Shown here: in pieces, positions 32,914-43,108 of the stretch
Layout: each line of letters begins with the position of its first letter
Numbering within the stretch: the first letter of the stretch is position 1
Source: Monosporascus cannonballus
Taxonomy: Eukaryota > Ascomycota > Sordariomycetes > Xylariales
Reading direction: 5' to 3'
NCBI GenBank assembly: GCA_004154925.1
Contig: QJNS01000030.1
Span: forward strand, 62,001 to 126,000
DNA: 64,000 bases
Program-made: the position numbers and the translations under genes
The notes under the pieces: generated by a model
Told to the model about the DNA's origin: nothing
What the model saw: only the letters and a program-made list of their open reading frames with translations
Database searches by the model: none

Positions 32914-35607
32914 ATGGCGCCGCCTCCTGCGAAGCGACGGAAACGCAATGATGAAGAAGAGGGGCAAACCAAGTCTCAAACCAACACTCTAAATAACTAC
33001 ATCTTCTCCTCTCCCGAACGCCCGCGTCCCGACTCCTCCTCCTCGACCGCAAATGCTTCACGTCGCACCACAACATCACCCATTCCTAGCCCCTCGAGGA
33101 AGTCGTCCAGGCGTATTCCGAAGCCCCCAACCAAAGCCCTCCAACGACAGAATGCAAACAGCTCGAGCACCAGCAAGAATGGCCCCAAGAGCGCAAGTAC
33201 AAGTCCGGAGAAGGCGAAGACCCGATCGGTGACCAAGGGCAAACAAGCGGAGAAAGGAAGAACCGCAGATCTTCTCACCTTGTTCTCGAAGCAGGCTGAG
33301 CGTGCGCCCAAGACCCCATCCACAAAGCTTGACGACATCATTAGCGACCCCATATCTATATCGGATGATGACGAGGTCGGGGAGCATCGGGCGGCTATTG
33401 CCAGTCGCGTTGGACAGAATGCCCGCAGGCGTTTTCGAGATGTTCCCCAAACCACTGGTGTTTCTTCGGCCCCCGCAAGCCAGAAATTCCTGCGTCCGCC
33501 TCGCCCTCCGACAGATGCTAGTGTAGATGATGAACAGCGTCCTTGGTCCGAGCGGTTTGGTCCATCAAACCTGGGTGAACTAGCCGTGCATAGCAGGAAG
33601 GTCGCAGATGTTCGCCGATGGCTCGAAGATGTCATCGCCGGTCGAATGCGACAGCGATTACTTATCTTGAAAGGGGCTGCTGGTACGGGGAAGACGACCA
33701 CTCTACGGCTTCTAGCCAAAGACATGGAGTGCGAGTTGCTCGAGTGGAGAAATCCAACCGGTACTCTCGGTTCTGCCCAGGGCTTGGGCTTCCAGTCTGC
33801 TTCGGCACAGTTTGAGGAGTTTCTGGGCAGGGGTGGCAAGTTTGGTCAACTAGAAACTGATGTCGAGGCGGCGCTCCCGTCGGGTAATGCTAACAGCAAT
33901 CCCCACGATGAGACACGCAAGATTATTCTCATCGAAGAATTTCCGAACACATTTGTTCGTTCTTCGACAGCCTTGACATCCTTTCGAAAAACGATGATGG
34001 AGTTCCTTTCTTCTAATACTCCGTCGCTCGCCGCATTCGGGCGTCAGGCATCTAACGGCCCCATAACCCCTGTGATAATGGTCATATCGGAAACTCTTCT
34101 CACGACCACGTCGGCACCAGCCGATAGTTTCACGGCCCATCGATTACTCGGCCCGGAAATCACGCGTCATCCGGGGACGGGTATAATCGAATTCAATCCT
34201 ATTGCCCCCACAATCCTTGCAAATGCGCTTGAGGTGATAATGCAGAAGGAAGCCCGAAAGTCGGGCCGTAAGCGAACACCGGGACCCCTTGTCCTCAAAA
34301 GGCTAGGAGAAATAGGTGACATCAGGAGTGCTATCTCTTCGTTGGAGTTCCTGTGTCTGAAAGGCGATTCGGATGCGGAGTGGGGTTCCAAGGTTACGTT
34401 CACGAAACCCAAGCGAGGAGCCAAGAACGGGGTGGCTTTGACTAAAAGTGAAGCGGAAAGCTTAGCGCTCGTGTCCCAACGGGAAGCAACTCTAGGCATC
34501 TTCCATGCGGTCGGAAAGGTAGTATATAATAAGAGGGATGAGCTTCCAATGGACAGGCGGACCTTGGAAGGGCGAGCCGAGGTGCTCCCAGATTACCTAG
34601 CTGTTCACTCCCGGCCCAAACGATCTGAGGTCTCTGTCGATACCCTCATTGATGAGACCGGCACGGACACCCACACTTTCATATCAGCGCTCCACGAGAA
34701 CTACGTTCTATCGTGCGAATCTACCGGCCCATCAGATCCAAAGTCCTCGATGGACTATGTTAACGACTGTATCGAATACCTTTCGGAGAGCGATCTGCTA
34801 TGCCCGTCCTGGGACATATTCTTCGGTCGTCGGGGGTCTGGCGCGTCTGGGTCCTCCGGGCGAGATTCGGCAAGCCAAATTTTGCGGCAAGACGAGATAA
34901 CGTTCCAGGTCGCGACGCGCGGATTGTTATTCTCGCTTCCCGATCCAGTGAAGAGAGTGAAGACGGCATCCGGAAGAGGAGGCGGCGATGCCTTTAAGTT
35001 ATTCTACCCGACGAGTCTCAAGCTATGGAGAGATAAGGAGGAACTTGAAGGTCTTGTCGACCACTGGGCAACGACGGTGCTGAAGGGAGACGAAACGCGC
35101 CACAACGTGACGGACGGCGCATCCGCATTCAGGCGCCCTAAGGCGGTGAGTAACAATAGCGGGGAGTGGGTCATCAAACAGGGTTCCCTGCGTAGAGGCG
35201 ACGAAGGGACGAAGAAATCGGAGCAAGGCCAAACACAAGCAACCCCCTTATTGCCCCTGGGAAGCTCAGCCCGCAGGGAAATGCTGCTCGAACGACTGCC
35301 GTACATGGCGCACATCGCACGCCGAAAGAAGAACGCTCTTAGTAGCCTCCGACTGAAGGAGATCGAGAGGATAGTCTCGTTTACCGGGATAGGCGGGCCT
35401 GCGGACGAGGACGCCGCCGATGCCGACGAAGAGGGCAATCCAGCGGCCGGAGGCGCGGAGTGGGCTACGGACAAGCCGACCGAGGAATCCTGGCCCCGGA
35501 AGCGGACTCTTGGAATTCGACAACGCAGCGATGCCGATGGGGCCGTAGCAGCGCTGCCACCTGTGCAGAAATTGGTCTTAAGCGATGACGATATCGAGGA
35601 CGATTAG
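32914..35607 (+). CDS. rad17: RAD17-type DNA damage checkpoint clamp loader
   Basis: An uninterrupted frame of 897 residues. Rad17 (Rad24 in budding yeast) replaces the large RFC subunit and loads the 9-1-1 clamp at damaged or stalled DNA in the nucleus, activating ATR/Mec1. The first 200 residues are basic, Ser/Pro-rich and probably disordered, with a nuclear-localisation-like KRRKR at residues 7-11. The AAA+ core begins with RFGPSNLGELAVH, followed by Walker A GAAGTGKTT (254-262), Walker B IILIEEFPN (337-345) with the family-typical EE-x-PN, and lid and collar helices to about residue 720. The C-terminus is acidic (about 830-897) and ends DDDIEDD. The start is the first ATG in good context. 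No introns are needed, and length and motifs are normal for the family. Confidence 0.95.
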   Translation: MAPPPAKRRKRNDEEEGQTKSQTNTLNNYIFSSPERPRPDSSSSTANASRRTTTSPIPSPSRKSSRRIPKPPTKALQRQNANSSSTSKNGPKSASTSPEKAKTRSVTKGKQAEKGRTADLLTLFSKQAERAPKTPSTKLDDIISDPISISDDDEVGEHRAAIASRVGQNARRRFRDVPQTTGVSSAPASQKFLRPPRPPTDASVDDEQRPWSERFGPSNLGELAVHSRKVADVRRWLEDVIAGRMRQRLLILKGAAGTGKTTTLRLLAKDMECELLEWRNPTGTLGSAQGLGFQSASAQFEEFLGRGGKFGQLETDVEAALPSGNANSNPHDETRKIILIEEFPNTFVRSSTALTSFRKTMMEFLSSNTPSLAAFGRQASNGPITPVIMVISETLLTTTSAPADSFTAHRLLGPEITRHPGTGIIEFNPIAPTILANALEVIMQKEARKSGRKRTPGPLVLKRLGEIGDIRSAISSLEFLCLKGDSDAEWGSKVTFTKPKRGAKNGVALTKSEAESLALVSQREATLGIFHAVGKVVYNKRDELPMDRRTLEGRAEVLPDYLAVHSRPKRSEVSVDTLIDETGTDTHTFISALHENYVLSCESTGPSDPKSSMDYVNDCIEYLSESDLLCPSWDIFFGRRGSGASGSSGRDSASQILRQDEITFQVATRGLLFSLPDPVKRVKTASGRGGGDAFKLFYPTSLKLWRDKEELEGLVDHWATTVLKGDETRHNVTDGASAFRRPKAVSNNSGEWVIKQGSLRRGDEGTKKSEQGQTQATPLLPLGSSARREMLLERLPYMAHIARRKKNALSSLRLKEIERIVSFTGIGGPADEDAADADEEGNPAAGGAEWATDKPTEESWPRKRTLGIRQRSDADGAVAALPPVQKLVLSDDDIEDD

Positions 35608-37202
35608 TGAGACTGGGGACGATGGATGGCGTTTGGTAATGTTCGAATTCTATGTGTGTTGGGGGGGCTGCGTGTGTGCATGTATCCACGCGCGCGTGCG
35701 AAGAGCGGGCAGGCTGGCTACTGCTACCTAGGCAGCAGACAGCGTCGAAACATAATCTCACACAATAGGCCACATAACCCTTGGCAGATATGGGTTTCGC
35801 TTTGGATGCTCTCTGGCTAGGCACTTACTACCGTCCGGATCTGGGAATACTGTCTGCTGGGTTGATGGCTGGGATTCAGGGGTAAAAAACACTGCGGCGT
35901 TTGATTGATCGATTGGCTGGTTGTCAGATATCCACATTTGCGTTCCTAGGGCTACGGAAGCCAGTTATAGCTCCCTTGTCCCCCCAGTTGGGAAGCTCCT
36001 CGTCCTACTACAAACCCATCTTGTGTCCCGTCTGGTCTGAAATGGGAAACTGGGTATAATCTTGTTACGTGTTCAAACAAGCTGCCTGATGGCTGGCTTA
36101 TCGTTATGCGGTGCAACTATCTAACCAAGGGGTGGAGATGGCGGATGGAGACCCATGCCTATCGCCGTCCATTCACAGCTCGCTCTACACCCGATGCCCC
36201 GGAGTGCGAGATCGTGGGTGGTGTTGGCATGTTCGAGGATACTCAGAGGCGAAGACTACCGAGGACGGGGGGACCCGGCAGCCCCTATATACGGCGTATA
36301 TCCATGAAGCGCAGCACTTTGCCCCGGCAGCGGCAGCGCTAGTCCGCGTGCCGGCACCCGGACTCCATTGACGGAGACGGACCGGCAGTCCGTAGTGGAA
36401 TGCGCATCTATCGCGAATACCCGTACGCACAGCGCTCTTGCCGTCTTTACTCATGGCCTGCGACGATCATCACGTCTACGTGAATATGTCACCGTGATCG
36501 CGAGGGGGATCATTTACTGGCTGGGCCCTACCACTGGGTAAGAGACTCACGCATGTCCCCGGGCGAAGCCTCAAGAGGACTGCGCTTCAACGACCGTCGG
36601 GCCGTTGACGGTGTGAGCGACGATAGGGAAACTTCGGAATCAAGAATAAAGAAGGCTGGTAAGTAGGTGACCTGAAAGGTTGGGTCATGATCTGTAACTG
36701 TAACTGAGAAAGAGTGACTCTGGTCCCAAAGGCCATGATGGGGCTCAGATTTAGGACATAGCAGTCGCAACCTGATATGGTGTACTGTAAGTGTAACTGA
36801 CGGAAACTATGCCGCGGACCCCACTGGATCACCCACTCGCTGAGTTAAGGCGCCAATGGTAATACATATCCCACTCCGTTATTCATAGCCGGAAAGGCAG
36901 TAAAGCTAGTTAGTCGCAGGGAGGACTATTACCCCACGCGACTAGATGACGCATAGGAACTTATCCTCTTTATTATATGCTGTCATGACGATCCCCGTCA
37001 GGGTCCCCCGCATCCCCCGCATGCGCTGCTGATGGGACCGGGAGAAAATATGACCCCGACAAAAAAAGCTTCTTTTCCAGTTTCCCGGGGCCAGGTGCCG
37101 GGTTCTTCCATCCGATGTCATTAATATATTAATCCATCTATTCCCGTCTGTCCCTGACTCAGGCGCCCGTCCACACCACCTCACGACCCCTATTTACCTA
37201 CC
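35608..37202. other. Intergenic region without recognisable gene
   Basis: 1.6 kb of GC-balanced DNA. Frames of up to 89 codons overlap on both strands around 36,106-36,454 without any motif. The direct repeat CTGTAACTGTAACTGA occurs at 36,692-36,707 and a related TGTAAGTGTAACTGAC at 36,785-36,800. No transposon signature. Confidence 0.4.
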
Positions 37203-39248
37203 ATGACACCCAGTACCAAGACCCCCGAGCCGGACCGACCCGGCGTGGTTCACGCCGAGCACGGGCTACGCGGGGGGATCGAGAAGGTCGGCGCCGTAGC
37301 CACGGCGCCGGAGACGATCCTCGAATCCTTCGCCCACCTCGACGAGAAGAAGATCCTACGGAAGGTCTGATGGCGGTCCCCACTCCACCCCAACCAAAGC
37401 GAGCCCGGCGGAGTCTGTCACCGAATCATGGGGCTAACCGTGTCCCAGATGGATGTCCGTCTCATCCCGATGCTTGCAGTTCTTTACCTCCTGTCCTTCC
37501 TGGACCGGGGCAACATCGGGAACGCGAAGATCGAGGGCCTGCAGGAGGACCTGGGGATGACGCCTGACGAGTACAACTGGTGCCTAACCGCCTTCTTCTT
37601 CACCTACGCCGCCTTCGAGGTCCCCAGCAATTTGCTTTTGAAGAAGCTGCGTCCTTCTAGGTGGCTTCCTTGCATTATGATTGCGGTATGTGGAGTTGAA
37701 ACCGGCTGCTGAAGGTCATGTCTTGAAACCTGCGCCAGTTCAGGGTTGCTTTTTTTTTTGGATAAGGACTAACTCCGATCACTGCAGTGGGGAACTGTCA
37801 TGACCTTGATGGGCTTAGTAAGGGACTTCCGCGGCTTACTTGTTGCGAGACTGTTCCTGGGTCTTACCGAAGCCGGCCTATTTCCCGGATGTGCAGTATG
37901 GACAGCCCTCGGTCCGCTCTTGAGGTGCCAACGCTAACTAGCTGGAGTACTACCTCACCATGTGGTATTGCCGCCACGAGATACAACTCCGCCAGGTATG
38001 ATCATACATAGCACGGCGAAACTATTTGACATTATCCAACGACTCCCCTGGTTCTATGCTGATAAGACCATAGGCGCTCTTCTTTTCGGCCGCTTCAATA
38101 GCCGGGGCGTTTAGCGGGCTCCTTGCCTTCGCGATAGCGAAGATGGACGGCGTCGCGAATCTGGAAGGCTGGCGTTGGATCTTCCTGCTGGAGGGTATCG
38201 CGACCGTGAGCAAAACCATATCCTCGAGGGCTAGCGTTAGGGGTAGCTAAATAGGAGTCTAGGTCGTCGTCGCCGTCGTCGCGTTCTTCGTGTTGCACGA
38301 CTTCCCGGAGACAGCCACGTTCCTCACCGAGGAGGAACGGGCCTTCGTGGTCTTTCGCCTGAAGTACCAGGGACAGGTCCAAGCGAAAGAACAGGAGCGG
38401 ACTCAGGTCGCCGAAGCAGATGAGTTCGAGTGGAGATATGTCTGGGACGCGTTTAAAGACTGGCAGATATGGGTTAATATCTTCGTCTACTGGGGTGTAA
38501 GTGATAAGCCGTTTGATCTCGACTTTTTTCGAGCTTTGGAACTAACTCAGGGGAACCGAAGCTCGTCTGTCCGCTGTATGGCATCAGCCTTTTCCTCCCA
38601 ACCATCATACGCAACCTGGGGTACTCGTCGAGCAAGGCTCAACTCATGACCGTACCGATATACATCACAGCTGCGATATTGGCCGTCTTCTTCGCATACA
38701 TATCGGATCGACTGGGGAAGCGTAGCCCCTTCGTCGTCTGCTTCCTACTGATAATGATCGTCGGATTCTCCATGTAAGCGTGCCTCACGACGCCAATACA
38801 AAACACGGCTAAGATGATAACGCTAACGATCACAAAAAGGTGCATATCTTCGTCGAACCCCCGAGTCGTCTACGCCGGCGTCTTCGTAGCCGCCTGCGCC
38901 ATCTACCCGGCGTTCCCGGGCGTCATCACGTGGCTCGCGAACAATTTAGCGGGCAGCTACAAGCGCAGTGCGGGGATGGCGATCCAGATCGGTGTCGGCA
39001 ACCTCGGCGGCGCCATGGCGTCGAACTTCTACCGGCAGAAGGACGGCCCGCGCTACATCCTCGGCCACGCGCTGGAGCTGGCGTTCATCGGCGCCGGCAT
39101 CCTCGCGGCCGCCATCCTCATGGTGGCGTACGCCGCGATCAACAAGAAGAGGGACCGGGCCATGCGGGAAGGCGGGCAGGATCGGTATACCGCCGAGGAG
39201 TTGTCTGCGAAGGGCGATAGGGCGGTCACGTTTAGGTACATGTACTAG
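37203..39248 (+). CDS. MFS transporter, anion:cation symporter (Dal5/Tna1-like) family (8 exons)
   Basis: The exons are 37,203-37,364, 37,449-37,685, 37,788-37,895, 37,948-37,995, 38,074-38,205, 38,263-38,496, 38,562-38,773 and 38,840-39,248. They join in frame to 513 residues. Family members are plasma-membrane H+ symporters for organic anions such as allantoate, nicotinate or pantothenate. Seen are EKKILRKMDVRLIP before the first helix, LSFLDRGNIGNAKIEG after it, EAGLFPGCAYYLTMWYCRHE across the third and fourth introns, GWRWIFLLEG, the long acidic central loop, PLYGISLFLPTII after the sixth intron, and GVGNLGGAMASNFYR near the end, giving about 12 membrane segments. For the sixth intron the second of two AG sites was chosen because it restores the family consensus. 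The substrate is unknown. Confidence 0.9.
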
Positions 39249-39643
39249 ATGCATTCAGGGGGAATCAAAGGCCGTGGATGATAGAAGAAATTGTCATTCG
39301 GTGTGTTAGAAACGATAGATTCTACATAGGTTGAATTGCTCTCCGACGGGATGACCGGCAACGTAGTCATCATAAGTACTATAATACCCCACTTGTTACC
39401 CCTTTTTCGTAATCTGCATCCCACGCTTCTTACCCGGCCAATCGACAACCGCCTTTACCATGCATGCATATTAATAATAGTTGATGTGGTGGCGCTGAGA
39501 GCCGCAACCTTGGCTAATGGAAGAGTCCAGTTTAATAGGCTCATATGGAGGGCGATCTTGGGGCTATGACAAAGCTGCCAGGCTTTCAGCTACTCTAGGG
39601 GTAATTCAAGTTGGGTCGAATAATGAAGTCTGTCCCTAGGCTA
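39249..39643. other. Intergenic spacer between the MFS gene and Tc1-type transposon M2
   Basis: 395 bp of GC-balanced sequence, probably the 3' UTR and terminator of the MFS gene. A 77-codon frame at 39,336-39,569 has no motif. The spacer ends at the TA target site (39,642-39,643). Confidence 0.45.
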
Positions 39644-39670
39644 CAGTGGGGGTGCAAAAGTCTCGGTAAA
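39644..39670 (+). repeat. Left terminal inverted repeat of M2
   Basis: About 26 bp, beginning CAGTGGGGGTGCAAAAG, pairing with 41,014-41,039. One mismatch at position 5 (G versus C) in the first 20 bases. Confidence 0.9.
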
Positions 39671-39789
39671 TTTCTGCACGCTCCACAAAAACGCGTATTT
39701 CTTCCACTTCAACGCCAACACCCTTCATACTTCAATCATAAGTAGACAACCCAATTTGGGTTCAATTGCTTCGCGAAAAGAATGGTTAC

Positions 39790-40780
39790 CTCATACGAGA
39801 ACGAAATGGAAGTCCGAAAAAGATTTAGGCGACGGCTTTACCGAAATCGCGAGAAAATACGGAATGTCCCTTATTACCGTTTAGGGCGTCTATAATCGCT
39901 ATACGCGTTAAAATTTAGCCCAATTTTCGCTACGTTCGGGTTACTTACATAAGTTTCGGCCGGTTTATAAAAAGCATTTATGGCGATTTATTAACTTTAA
40001 TCCTTTTATATTTATTATTAAATTTACTAAATTATATTATTTACATATTTTTAAGTAAATTTTAATACGGTAACTTTGCCAAAAGGGGATAATATATTAA
40101 TACGTATTTTAATATCCGTTTTTAATTCCGGAATATGCAAAACAAAAACTTTTTTAGGCTTTAGAATACCGCGATAAGCCTTTCGAATAATAACGGAAAG
40201 TTTTATTTAGCGACAAAACGAATATAAACCGTGGTTACGATAAACGGGCGTAATAGGTTTTCCGCCGAAAAAATTTTTAACATATTATTTTTTTTACCTT
40301 AATTATTACGTTAATTATTAACCGTTTTCCTTTAAATAAAAAAATCCCGTTTATTACCTAAATATATATAGTCCCGATACAAAAAAACCGGTTAAACGTA
40401 AATGTTTTGGGGTGGTATCCGGTATGGAAAACGGAGCTTCTTAATAGCCCTTAATGGGGACCCCGAGGCCGCCCGGGGTGGAATAACCGGCCGTATTTAT
40501 CGTAATTACCTTAACGAATACCTCCCCGAATACCTCGATAACGACTTTATCTTTATGCAAAATAACGTTCCCGTCCATACCGCCCGAATCGTAAAGGAAT
40601 AGTTTTAAAGGCAGGCCGTCGAAGTACTAGAATGGCCCCCATATTCGCCCGACTTGAACCTTATCGAAAATATATAGAAGCTACTAAAGGAGCGCATTTA
40701 AAAAAAGGAACCGAAACTTAGGTTATTCGGCAATATGCAGGAAGCATTAGATTTACTTATTGCCACTATAATTGTTATAT
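39790..40780 (+). pseudogene. Tc1-type transposase, inactivated by RIP
   Basis: The transposase would cut and paste the element at TA sites. A helix-turn-helix segment is readable at about 39,820-39,893 (DLGDGFTEIARKYGMS). The catalytic core is open at 40,402-40,602: it carries WGGI and FMQNNVPVHTA, where the second catalytic Asp codon reads AAT (Asn), a G to A change. After two stops the WPPYSPDLNLIEN block (40,630-40,668) carries the catalytic Glu. The gap between the mutated Asp position and this Glu is 34 residues, which assigns the DD34E (Tc1) group. Several TAG/TAA codons replace CAG/CGA/TGG-type codons. The enzyme cannot be functional. Confidence 0.85.
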
Positions 40781-41013
40781 AAAAAGAATTCGTAAAAAAT
40801 ATATTAAATAACCTAATAAATAATATGTTAAGGCGGATTAAGGCTGTAATTGCAACTTAAGGCTGGTATACGAAGTATTAGAGTAGCTTACCGTATGCGC
40901 AATTTATTTATTTATAAGTAATTAAAATCGCTAGTAATTTTATTAAGAGTTGGTGGAAAAACGTATAAGTGAAGTTGTGAAGGTGGTAGTTGGAAATATG
41001 GGGTGTGGAGACT

Positions 41014-41039
41014 AAACCGAGACTTTTGCACCCCGACTG
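41014..41039 (-). repeat. Right terminal inverted repeat of M2
   Basis: Ends ...CTTTTGCACCCCGACTG directly before the TA duplicate. The same end is found on copy M1 at 14,855 with one change. Confidence 0.9.
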
Positions 41040-41100
41040 TACGTCCCACATTCTACGACGCATCTAATGCTACTAGTTTGCAGCAATGATTTCATGTTCC

Positions 41101-43108
41101 TCACGACTCCCAGGGCTTATCCGTATAGTCAGACCTCGGGCCCTTGCATTTGTCCGCGAGCGCCGCCTTGGCCTCCTTGCTCTCCGACGGATAGCACGGA
41201 ACACCGTCGCCGAGCCCACCCGAGATACCGTCGCAAATGGCGATCGCGGGCCCGCCGCAGGGCGATTCGACCGTGATGTTGCGCATCTGGATATTGTCAC
41301 ACACGGCGTCGGGGCTCGCAGAGCACGTGAACCTGGCGATGACACGGCCGTTCTTCCCGCTCGTGTAACCGGAGAAATTCTCGAAGACGATGTCGGAAAT
41401 GTTCATGCGCGAGGGATGCTCTAGGCAGGTTTTCGCGTCGATCTAGACGTCGGTTATGTGAGTGATTATGTGTTTAACGTACAGCAGCTGGAGATCCTCT
41501 CCTAACTTAAGGGTCAGATATTCACTTGCCTTCCAGTAGCAGGAATCTAGGAACCCTACGTACTCGTTGTTCGCGTTCCAGAAGTTCCTGTTATACAATC
41601 ATCAGAGTCTAATTAAGGGGGCACGACGTTCGCTGCTCGTACCTGAAAGTTACGTTCTTGACGTATCCGTGACCGGCCGTCGGGCCAGCCCAGACCTTGA
41701 TACGGCCGCCGTGCTAATGCCATTATGAGCTTTCAACTCTCTCCGCGTCCTTGTTTGTGGGGATGGGGTTTACTTGGCCGTTCAGCATCCACACGTTCTC
41801 GATGACGACGTCTTCCACGTAGGACCCAACACCGATGTGTTCGCCGAGTGAGCCGATGGACTGGGATAAGGGGTAAAATCAGCATGCTTGTTGCATCCAC
41901 CGAGCGGCTGATTTTTATCTCACCTGCCCGTGCGATCCGTTGCAGTACATCTGGTTGACATGGACATTGGTCGCGTTGGACTTGGGCGAGAAACAGTCGT
42001 CACCCACGTCCACCCAAGCCCTTTCGACCGTCAGGTCCTGGATATTCTGCGAATCGAAGAAGTCGGAGTTGGCTGGGTGGACGCTAGCGTTGGTAGAATG
42101 AGCAGTGCAGATGACGTCTCTGTAATGGATGCCCGTGGCTGCCGCCAATGGGTCAGTGATCGGGCGTAGTTCTCGGTAGGTTTCTTCTCAAGGGACATAC
42201 TCCACTCAATGAGCTGATGCCAAATCGGAGAATCCTTGAAATGGATTCCCTCAATGTTCACGTTCGTCGAGTTCTGCACGTAAAACAGAATCGGTCTGGC
42301 GTAGGTATAGTTGTTATCCGCGGGTATGCTAGGTGGCAGTCAGGTTCTACCGCCAAGTCATGGGTTTCCTGGCTTAACCTACCCCAGGTCCGAGAATTCC
42401 TCCCACCAGCGCTGTCTGTACGTCGTTAACAGTTGGGCGGGTCGGTGTTTTGGTAATGCCTACCCCTGGCCATTGAGCACACCTTCACCATAGATCCTGA
42501 TATCCTTCCCGCCCCATTTCCCTAAGTTTTATCTATTAGTCATGAAACGGCGAGGCGTTATGACTGAATGGCTTACAGAAGAGTAGATTACTCTAGCTTC
42601 CAGTTAGCAGCCGCTATTGGATATTGACATTGGTGTTAACCTACCTGAAAAGGGTGTTTATATCCGTTCGCCTGCCAGAACGGTACATCGTCCGTGAACT
42701 ATGGCGACTAGTCAGTCTCTAGAGAAGGCCGATGGATGCCTCTTTCTAGAGGTTATTTACCCTGATCTCTCCGTCAAGTCGGATGTCGATATCGTTGAGG
42801 AAGGTTAGGTCCAGTGGCTTGCCGATGATGAAGAGCTCCCCCTTCGGAAGATGCAAGAGACCGCCGTTGTTGGCCTCCTTGATGCCGTCCAGGAACTCCG
42901 CCGAGATGTCATCCTCGACATGCTCTGAGGAGCGAATCGTGACCACACGACGGCAGTTCCCTGATTTGCCTGGGGTGCTTCGTGCCACGTACGGGTGCTT
43001 TCCTCGGAATTCTTCGAGGGAACGAGGTACGCCGGGCGGCAGCTCTATCCCGAGCACGCCGGCCACGGCAAATATGAGGCCCGTCGCCGATAGAAGGGAG
43101 AGGCGCAT
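41101..43108 (-). CDS. Secreted GH28 polygalacturonase, exo type (11 exons)
   Basis: Read on minus, the exons are 43,108-42,761, 42,698-42,645, 42,592-42,577 (a 16-nt microexon), 42,521-42,464, 42,415-42,383, 42,328-42,201, 42,138-41,924, 41,860-41,774, 41,713-41,643, 41,587-41,530 and 41,442-41,101. All junctions keep frame and give 469 residues, normal for fungal exopolygalacturonases. GH28 enzymes hydrolyse galacturonan of plant pectin outside the cell on a right-handed beta-helix. A signal peptide (about residues 1-20) is evident. Active-site motifs are NSD (236-238, where NTD is usual), GDDC (258-261), GSHG (His282) and RIK (317-319). Ten introns of 48-87 nt all have GT-AG ends except the last, GC-AG. 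The gene looks intact and unaffected by RIP despite the neighbouring transposon. Confidence 0.9.

Larger units (their letters stand above)
39644..41039 (+). mobile_element. Full-length Tc1/mariner (DD34E) DNA transposon, copy M2
   Basis: 1,396 bp bounded by near-identical inverted ends: left CAGTGGGGGTGCAAAAGTCT, right reverse complement CAGTCGGGGTGCAAAAGTCT. It is flanked by the TA dinucleotides (39,642-39,643 and 41,040-41,041) that this superfamily duplicates. The internal DNA is AT-rich and RIP-like, in sharp contrast to the island on both sides. Copy M1 at the left island edge is the same family; they share sequence over their whole preserved length. Fungal relatives in the Tc1 branch include impala-like elements. 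It is inserted 61 bp beyond the stop codon of the GH28 gene. Confidence 0.94.

Noticed and set aside
36106..36454. Overlapping frames of 78-89 codons on both strands
   Set aside because: No motif, no splice logic, and equal openness on both strands points to composition only.
37428..37712. Start of the MFS transporter at the ATG at 37,428
   Set aside because: That ATG lies in the first intron; using exon 1 from 37,203 restores the conserved N-terminal segment before helix 1.
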